A DNA stretch of 12,272 nt from contig CBDUUP010000102.1 of the NCBI GenBank assembly GCA_965370435.1, positions 1-12,272 of the forward strand. Direction: 5' to 3'. The notes beneath the pieces are model-generated. The model was not told the DNA's origin. It worked only from the letters and a program-made list of their open reading frames with translations, and did no database searches. Each line of letters opens with the position of its first letter. Position 1 is the first letter of the stretch. A program made the position numbers and the translations under genes. This document shows positions 7,738 to 12,272 of this stretch, piece after piece. This stretch comes from CBDUUP01 sp965370435 (GTDB lineage Bacteria > Chloroflexota > Anaerolineae > Anaerolineales > UBA11579).

Positions 7738-7792
7738 CCCGCAAACGATCTTCCAGGGCGCGCCGAAATGCGGCTCCGCTATCGTATCTCAC
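7738..7792 (-). pseudogene. Truncated abiEii (nucleotidyltransferase toxin) start, about 18 codons
   Basis: A GTG at 7792-7790 overlaps the TGA of abiEi (GTGA), the usual arrangement of an abiEi-abiEii pair. The first codons read VRYDSGAAFRRALEDRLR, which I recognise as the typical N-terminus of AbiEii/AbiGii nucleotidyltransferase toxins (normally several hundred residues). After codon 18 the frame runs into DNPH1-derived sequence read out of frame (GKGGGEGGG...) and stops at 7642-7640 after 50 codons. The nucleotidyltransferase core is entirely absent, so the toxin is dead. The remaining GTG may still be translated into a 50-aa chimeric peptide. Confidence 0.75.
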
Positions 7793-8379
7793 GCGCCGAC
7801 CTCCTCTGCCAGTTCGGTCTTGATTAGGCGATTAGCTCGACCCCTGCGCCGGGCAGCCTGTTTGAGGAGGCTTGTCCGGGTTGTGAGACCTCGCTGGAGG
7901 GCCTCATGGATAGCTTGATGGACAAGTTCAGTTGCCAGACCGCTGGCGGCGACATCGGCAATTGTGCGGGAGACTTTGGTTATCGGGAGTCCCGCCCGGC
8001 TGGTGATTTCATCTGCCCGTAGTTGGTTTGTGTGGAGGCGGATATCTTTTCGCCGTCTTGAGGCGGTGCGCGGCACGATAACGTGAACTTTACTGGGAAT
8101 CGCATCAGAGAGTTCGTAAACAGCCAGTGCGCTCTCGTGAGAGATCACCGATTTAGGGCCGGTTCGCAGCCAAGCCACGAAAAGATCTTCATGAGGGGAA
8201 CCCGGGAAATGGACCAGCCGATAGATCCCATGAGCAATACGTATAAATTTACCAATTTTGGCATTGTTGGAGAGACGTTCCCACGAGAATCCTACTTCAC
8301 GCGCCTGGCGCGCAGTGAAATAACCAGCCTGGTTTTCAGCAATTTGGTAAAGAAGATCGTAATCTGGTTTTGTACTCAT
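7789..8379 (-). CDS. abiEi: Type IV toxin-antitoxin AbiEi-family antitoxin, orphaned
   Basis: The 196-residue protein starts with a winged helix-turn-helix (about 10-58: ...GYFTARQAREVGFSWERLSN...GIYRLVHFP), followed by the AbiEi signature EDLFVAWLRTGPKSVISHESAL, VHVIVPR, a basic run TASRRRKDIRLH and GLPITKVSRTIADVA. In characterised AbiE systems this protein represses its own operon through the N-terminal domain and its C-terminal domain counters the AbiEii nucleotidyltransferase. Here the protein looks complete but its toxin is reduced to 18 codons, so it is a solitary antitoxin/repressor. The ATG (8379-8377) has AAGG about 10 bases upstream. A sigma70-like promoter and an inverted-repeat operator lie immediately upstream, so autoregulation may persist. 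The gene is more GC-rich than the DUF3800 gene after it. Confidence 0.85.
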   Translation of the reverse strand: MSTKPDYDLLYQIAENQAGYFTARQAREVGFSWERLSNNAKIGKFIRIAHGIYRLVHFPGSPHEDLFVAWLRTGPKSVISHESALAVYELSDAIPSKVHVIVPRTASRRRKDIRLHTNQLRADEITSRAGLPITKVSRTIADVAASGLATELVHQAIHEALQRGLTTRTSLLKQAARRRGRANRLIKTELAEEVGA

Positions 8380-8420
8380 GTATGTAATACCTTAGTTTAA
8401 ACCTAAGTTATTGCATACAT
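8378..8420 (-). promoter_or_regulatory. Putative AbiEi operator: 18-bp imperfect inverted repeat
   Basis: The arm 8378-8395 (ATGTATGTAATACCTTAG) and the reverse complement of 8403-8420 (ATGTATGCAATAACTTAG) agree at 16 of 18 positions, around a 7-bp spacer TTTAAAC. The repeat runs from the edge of the -10 box to the start codon, so a bound dimer would block transcription. AbiEi proteins are known to repress their promoter by binding inverted repeats; that this is the site is inferred from position. Confidence 0.65.
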
Positions 8421-8447
8421 TATCTCAGATATTTGATAAAATGTCCA
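8419..8447 (-). promoter_or_regulatory. Sigma70-like promoter of abiEi
   Basis: Read leftward: TGGACA (8447-8442), a 17-bp spacer, then GATAAT (8424-8419). Each box matches the consensus at 5 of 6 positions. Transcription would start near 8412, inside the inverted repeat. The promoter sits directly after the stop codon of the WD40 gene, so abiEi can be transcribed independently of it. Confidence 0.65.
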
Positions 8448-8458
8448 GCGCTTTTTTC

Positions 8459-10738
8459 TCACGGCAGCACGCCCCACAGCCGGACCGTGCCGTACCAGGA
8501 GGCCGAGATCAAAAAGCGGCCATCGGGGGAGAAACATAATCTTTCCTGCAAAATAAGAGGCCCTTCTACCGAGTGTATCCTCTCTCCATCGCTCAACCGC
8601 CATAGACTGAAACCGTTCACATAAGAGGCGGCGAGAATTTGATTATCAGGCGAGAAAGCTACAGCAGAGCTGTATTCGTTAATCTCAAATTCATAAAGCA
8701 TCATGCCATCCTCCACCCTCCATACAGAAACGTAATCATACCCGGCGATAGCCAGGAGTTGACTGTCCGAAGAAAAAGTCACATCTTGAATACTATAGCC
8801 TGGATGTTCAAATTCGCGAAAGAGCATTTGAGCGAGGCCATCACTGCCGACGAGATGAACCTGCACAACGGCAGTATCAAAAAGACTGCTAACTGCTATG
8901 AATTGTCCATCCGGCGAAAAAGAAATTTTGCGGTACTCCTCCTCGATGGCAACTACCGCCCCATCACTCAATCGCCAGACCACCGAGTTATCATCCCAAT
9001 ATAACGCTCGCATGGTTTCTCCATCCGGTGAGACGGCAAATCCATAGGGGCCAATTGGAGTGGTGATTGACTCTGGCGCTTCAAGTTGAACCTGGCGAAC
9101 CAACGCTAGATCGCTCACCCGGCGAAAACGCACCCATTTCTGGTCTAGCACCGTTATCAACCTTTGGCTGTCGGCTGAGAATGCTACCGCCAATTCCTTC
9201 CGGGGCAATAGCACCATGGAACCATCCCTCAACCGCCACAGCCGGGATTCCTGCGCCAACCATTCACCGTCTGGAGAGGTGAGTAACTCGTTCATTCCAT
9301 AAATCCAAGTTAGGTAATTACGCCACCTCTCGCTTCTTTCATGTTCGATGGCCCCATTGCCCGCATTCACCAAAGTAATCGTTCCAATGTTATGAGAGAT
9401 TATAGATTGTCCATCCGAGGAAAATGAAACCTGAGTGCTGCCTAGGGATGATCTCCATAACAAAGTACTTTCTTTATACGCCCATAAGAAAACTGTTCGA
9501 AAACCATTAGCACTGACCAAGAATTCTCCATCCGGACTGAAATCCAAACTATTTATAATACTTAGTGGAGGGCCGGAGAGCGCTGACCTTCCCCACGTGT
9601 TGTTGAATTCTTCTTCAGTTTGCAGTTGGTATAACAATCTCCCATCGCTAACCCGCCATACTTCGATGAGGCCATCAAAATCCCCTCTAGCAACATACTG
9701 TCCGTCGGGGGAGAAAGTCGCTGATGAAATAGACCTTTCATCTGTTTCCATAGGATGGATTATTTCTCCATCCTGCAGCCACCGCAAGTCTTCGTCAGTG
9801 ACGTACATCTCTTTATCCAGTGAAAAGGCCAAGATATAGGTATCGGATATTTTTCTAACCAGACTCCCGTCTTCAACATCCCATATATAATAATCGTAGT
9901 CTCCCGTAAAAAGAAATTGACCATCCCCGGTAAAGAAAATGACGTCCGGTGCATAGCTGTGATCTATAGTCCTCAACACCTCCAGCATTTTACCGTCTTC
10001 CATTTGCCAGAGACGGACGGTTTCATCGCTCGATCCAGAAGCAAGTATTTGCCCATCAGGTGAGAAGGCCAGCGGTAACACCTCTCCATCGTGTCCCTGC
10101 CATTGATCCAGGTAAGCCCCATCACTAACCTGGTAAGTCGCAATTTGTCCATAATAAGCGCCCAGTGCCAGCACATCCCCCGCAGGTGAAACCGCCATGC
10201 TGCTCACCCCGGCGGGGACTTCAATCCGCCATATCTCATCCAGGGTACCTGTCTTATACGCGTAAACCCCCACCGTGGTTTGCACCAACATCATCCGGCC
10301 ATCCGGGGTATGCTCCACTTGATTGATATTGCCATATCCCCATCGTGCCACTTCTCTCAACAGGTGTGCATTGTCGGGAGAAATGGCCCCCACTGGATCA
10401 GGGGGTGGGGTGCCATTCCTGGCGTAATCCGTCGGAATGGGGGTTGGTGTGAAAGTGAGGGTCGGCGTGGGGGTTCGCGTCGATGTAAAAGTTGGCGCAA
10501 AAATTGTTCCTAAAAATGCTTCGGCGGTTTGTTCGAATTGGGCCGTGCGAGTGCGATCCAGCGTAAGGGTTTGGGTGGGTGTGATGGATGGGGTGACCGT
10601 CTCACTGGCAGATCGGGTAGGTGAAAGGGTCGGTGCGATACGCCGAGGTGTAGTTGTGACCTCGAGCGAACCTGAAGCGCAGGCCAACAACATCAATATC
10701 AACCCCACCAGAGAGAGAAATCTTTTTTGGTTTTCCAT
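8459..10738 (-). CDS. WD40-repeat lipoprotein with Thr/Pro linker
   Basis: The start is the ATG at 10738-10736, because GGAGG (10748-10744) lies 5 bases upstream; an earlier GTG at 10750 overlaps that site. The 759-residue product starts with a lipoprotein signal peptide (MENQKRFLSLVGLILMLLAC, lipobox LLAC, C20), then a Thr/Pro/Ser-rich linker (about 27-103), so the rest should sit outside the membrane. From about 120 to the end run WD40-type blades: I count 15 'xSPDG-like' strand turns (HTPDGRMML, VSPAGDVLA, FSPDGQILA ... FSPDGRFLI), roughly one per 40 residues, several followed by VRLW, EVWRVSDG or SVWRVEDG. That suffices for about 14 blades, either one large or two seven-bladed propellers. 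Function is unknown; such propellers are binding scaffolds. It follows the DNPH1-like gene by 32 bases without visible promoter or terminator. Confidence 0.9.
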   Translation of the reverse strand: MENQKRFLSLVGLILMLLACASGSLEVTTTPRRIAPTLSPTRSASETVTPSITPTQTLTLDRTRTAQFEQTAEAFLGTIFAPTFTSTRTPTPTLTFTPTPIPTDYARNGTPPPDPVGAISPDNAHLLREVARWGYGNINQVEHTPDGRMMLVQTTVGVYAYKTGTLDEIWRIEVPAGVSSMAVSPAGDVLALGAYYGQIATYQVSDGAYLDQWQGHDGEVLPLAFSPDGQILASGSSDETVRLWQMEDGKMLEVLRTIDHSYAPDVIFFTGDGQFLFTGDYDYYIWDVEDGSLVRKISDTYILAFSLDKEMYVTDEDLRWLQDGEIIHPMETDERSISSATFSPDGQYVARGDFDGLIEVWRVSDGRLLYQLQTEEEFNNTWGRSALSGPPLSIINSLDFSPDGEFLVSANGFRTVFLWAYKESTLLWRSSLGSTQVSFSSDGQSIISHNIGTITLVNAGNGAIEHERSERWRNYLTWIYGMNELLTSPDGEWLAQESRLWRLRDGSMVLLPRKELAVAFSADSQRLITVLDQKWVRFRRVSDLALVRQVQLEAPESITTPIGPYGFAVSPDGETMRALYWDDNSVVWRLSDGAVVAIEEEYRKISFSPDGQFIAVSSLFDTAVVQVHLVGSDGLAQMLFREFEHPGYSIQDVTFSSDSQLLAIAGYDYVSVWRVEDGMMLYEFEINEYSSAVAFSPDNQILAASYVNGFSLWRLSDGERIHSVEGPLILQERLCFSPDGRFLISASWYGTVRLWGVLP

Positions 10739-10770
10739 CTTGCCCTCCACAAGATCACATGACTTACCTT

Positions 10771-11193
10771 CTAGACGTTCAATTCACCCAAAAAGTTTCC
10801 CACCACCCTCACCGCTTCTTCCTCCGTCGCATATCCCCTCACCATCAACAACGGATCCGTATTCCCCAGGATCATCTTGGAGACCTTCAGCCCCTCTTGA
10901 TAACAGCACAACACCGGCTTGCCGGCGTTCAAAGCGTAGCCGATCTCAAACCCGACCCCGTGGGAGGGCGTGCTGACCTCCGCCACCAGGGCGTCGCTCT
11001 CGTTGATCCAGGCGACGTCGCGGGCGAAGACCGTCAGCGGGTCCACCACGCCTTCGTCCTCCATCACGGTGGAAAAAGCTAACTGGGCGGTGAGCACCTC
11101 GTGGCCGTCGTCCAGCATGGATTGAACGATGACCTGGTAAACGCCCTCGTCGTCCCGCCCCCCGGTGATCGAGCAAGCAAAGTAGATTTTCAT
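10771..11193 (-). CDS. DNPH1/Rcl-like 2'-deoxynucleoside 5'-phosphate N-hydrolase
   Basis: A 140-residue member of the nucleoside 2-deoxyribosyltransferase superfamily. The N-terminal KIYFACSITGGRDD matches the phosphate/nucleotide-binding start (FxGSIRGGR) of human DNPH1. D59 lies in ARDVAWINESDALVAEVS, and GVGFEIG carries the probable catalytic E83. DNPH1 proteins hydrolyse the N-glycosidic bond of deoxynucleoside monophosphates, acting in nucleotide-pool cleaning; plain deoxyribosyltransferase activity is the alternative. Length is slightly short but normal for bacterial members. The ATG overlaps the stop of the upstream membrane-protein gene (ATGA, 11193-11190), indicating translational coupling. 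The last roughly 70 bases occur again as a degraded fragment at 7666-7737. Confidence 0.8.
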   Translation of the reverse strand: MKIYFACSITGGRDDEGVYQVIVQSMLDDGHEVLTAQLAFSTVMEDEGVVDPLTVFARDVAWINESDALVAEVSTPSHGVGFEIGYALNAGKPVLCCYQEGLKVSKMILGNTDPLLMVRGYATEEEAVRVVGNFLGELNV

Positions 11194-11810
11194 TCCTCGA
11201 AAGACCCCGGCAGGCCAGGAGTGTGCGGCCTTTCCCTGCGCGACTCCCGCCAGGTACTGAGCGCGCTGTCAATCTCGGTGCTCAGGGCCATCCAGTCGGC
11301 AACGGTGAAGACAAAACCGGGCGAGTCGGGCAGAAACATGTGCCGGGGCAGGAAGAGGCGCAATGCGCCCCGCGACATGGGCAGGGCGTTCAGCCGGAGG
11401 GTGAGAACCGTCTGGCCGTAAAAGGGAGCCAGGATATGTTTTTCCGACCTGCGCAGGTTTTTGGCCGGGAACAGGCGGTGGAAGTCGGTGGGGTTCACTC
11501 CCTTCACCCGGCGATAGGACACCTTGAGCCGCAAGAAGGGCGTCACCACCCGCAGGTGGTCGGCGAAGGCCTGGACGTAGTTCATCTTGGGGGCCTGTCG
11601 GATGAACACCGTAAAGACCAGCGAAGCGATCCCGGTCACCAGAGTCAGGGTATCGAAGGGGGGGAGCAGCTCGGGGAAATAGCCGAACCAAGTCGTCACC
11701 CACACCGTGACCAGCAGCAAGCCGATCAATAACGTAGATCCCCGGTAGCGGTGTGACCAGCGGTTGTAGATCAGCAAGTGGTAGCGTTTTCCAGCTCGAC
11801 GCGTTTTCAT
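11190..11810 (-). CDS. Two-helix membrane protein with possible bacterial PH-like domain
   Basis: The 206-residue protein has a basic N-terminus (KTRRAGKRYHLL...RWSHRYR), two predicted membrane helices (about 25-45 and 51-70) and a soluble C-terminal part. The latter (about 78-185) reads MNYVQAFADHLRVVTPFLRL and VSYRRVKGVNP, and has the 'address-by-Y-R-x-I' look of bacterial PH (bPH/DUF304-type) domains; this is a guess from pattern, not a secure family call. The start ATG has GGAG 7 bases upstream and overlaps the galE stop (ATGA at 11810-11807). It overlaps the DNPH1-like gene in the same way. Role unknown; the context suggests an envelope-associated operon. Confidence 0.65.
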   Translation of the reverse strand: MKTRRAGKRYHLLIYNRWSHRYRGSTLLIGLLLVTVWVTTWFGYFPELLPPFDTLTLVTGIASLVFTVFIRQAPKMNYVQAFADHLRVVTPFLRLKVSYRRVKGVNPTDFHRLFPAKNLRRSEKHILAPFYGQTVLTLRLNALPMSRGALRLFLPRHMFLPDSPGFVFTVADWMALSTEIDSALSTWRESRRERPHTPGLPGSFEE

Positions 11811-12272
11811 GGCTGTTCTCCTTTATCTTCGGGGGCGTCTCCGTGGGGGTGGGACTCGTGCCAGGCCCAGGCGCTGGCGATGATGTCCTCCAGGTTGGGA
11901 ACTTGAGGCTGCCAGCCCAGCTCGCTGCGGATGCGCTCCGCAGAGGCCACCAGGCGGGGCGCGTCGCCGGGCCGCCGGGGCGATTCGACCGCCGGGATGG
12001 GATGGCCGGTCACTTTGCGGGCCGCCTCAATGACCTCCAACACCGAGTATCCTTTGCCGTTGCCCAAATTATAGACCAATCGGTCCCGCTCCCCCAGGGC
12101 ATCCAGGGCCAGCAGATGGGCGGAGACTAGGTCGGTGAGGTGGATGTAATCTCGGATGCAGCTCCCATCGGGGGTGGGATAGTCTGTGCCGAAGACGTAG
12201 ATAGCCTCTCGCTGGCCGAGGGGTGCCTGCAAGGTCAAGGGGATGAGGTGCGATTCGGGCTGGTGGGCTTCC
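11807..12272 (-). CDS. galE: UDP-glucose 4-epimerase, C-terminal part
   Basis: The frame is open to the right edge (first complete codon GAA at 12271-12269: EAHQPESHLIPLTLQ), so the roughly 175 N-terminal residues with the Rossmann NAD-binding motif and YxxxK are outside the window. The visible 154 residues carry the GalE signature AIYVFGTDYPTPDGSCIRDY, followed by IHLTDLVSAHLLAL, then YNLGNGKGYSVLEVI and the RRPGDAPRLVAS substrate-binding region. The enzyme interconverts UDP-glucose and UDP-galactose for surface polysaccharide synthesis or galactose use. The last 4 bases overlap the start of the membrane-protein gene. Confidence 0.92.
   Translation of the reverse strand, partial: EAHQPESHLIPLTLQAPLGQREAIYVFGTDYPTPDGSCIRDYIHLTDLVSAHLLALDALGERDRLVYNLGNGKGYSVLEVIEAARKVTGHPIPAVESPRRPGDAPRLVASAERIRSELGWQPQVPNLEDIIASAWAWHESHPHGDAPEDKGEQP

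Noticed and set aside
8700..10330. Recurrent 'CCATC-GGNGA' units in DNA resembling a spaced repeat array
   Set aside because: These are the SPDG codons of successive WD40 blades at about 40-codon intervals, not CRISPR or other DNA repeats.
10437..10976. 179-codon plus-strand frame antisense to the WD40 and DNPH1-like genes
   Set aside because: Low-complexity Val/Gly mirror of the Thr/Pro linker; shadow frame.
11223..11732. 169-codon plus-strand frame opposite the membrane-protein gene
   Set aside because: Antisense shadow; the minus-strand gene has overlaps, a ribosome binding site and sensible membrane helices.

Overview
The window reads like a piece of an uncultured Chloroflexota (Anaerolineae-like) genome. 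This is inferred from a lipoprotein with a long Thr/Pro linker of the TPTPTLTFTPTP type, secreted multidomain enzymes with 'FSDGFEYGDFSAWS'-type domains, and GC-rich housekeeping genes. No rRNA or tRNA is present to confirm it.

Left part (1-5100): the 3' two thirds of a secreted thermolysin-like (M4) metallopeptidase with two C-terminal beta-sandwich domains, then two hairpins (one a 22-bp perfect stem), then a complete monomeric aconitase (AcnA/IRP1 type) with its own ribosome binding site and a strong intrinsic terminator.

Middle part (about 5100-7680): a visibly AT-rich island unlike both flanks. It holds a leftward 196-aa orphan, a rightward 259-aa orphan and a leftward DUF3800-family protein convergent with the 259-aa gene. 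Both orphans carry an R-x4-6-H motif in a context resembling HEPN ribonucleases. Between the two divergent orphans lies an intact 160-bp MITE-like element with 22-bp perfect terminal inverted repeats and an 8-bp target duplication (TATCATCA).

Right part (7640-12272), all leftward: an AbiEi-family type IV antitoxin gene with a good sigma70 promoter and a large inverted-repeat operator. Its expected toxin partner, abiEii, is cut to about 18 codons and fused to a fragment of the 3' end of a DNPH1/Rcl-type gene. An intact copy of that gene lies 3.1 kb upstream in the same orientation. Upstream of abiEi come a WD40-repeat lipoprotein and a tightly packed operon galE - two-helix membrane protein - DNPH1-like hydrolase, joined by ATGA overlaps. 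The WD40 gene follows the DNPH1 gene after 32 bp and is probably co-transcribed.

The most unusual features are the AT-rich island of defence-like orphans beside a wrecked AbiE system, the MITE, the abiEii::dnph1 junction and the abiEi operator.
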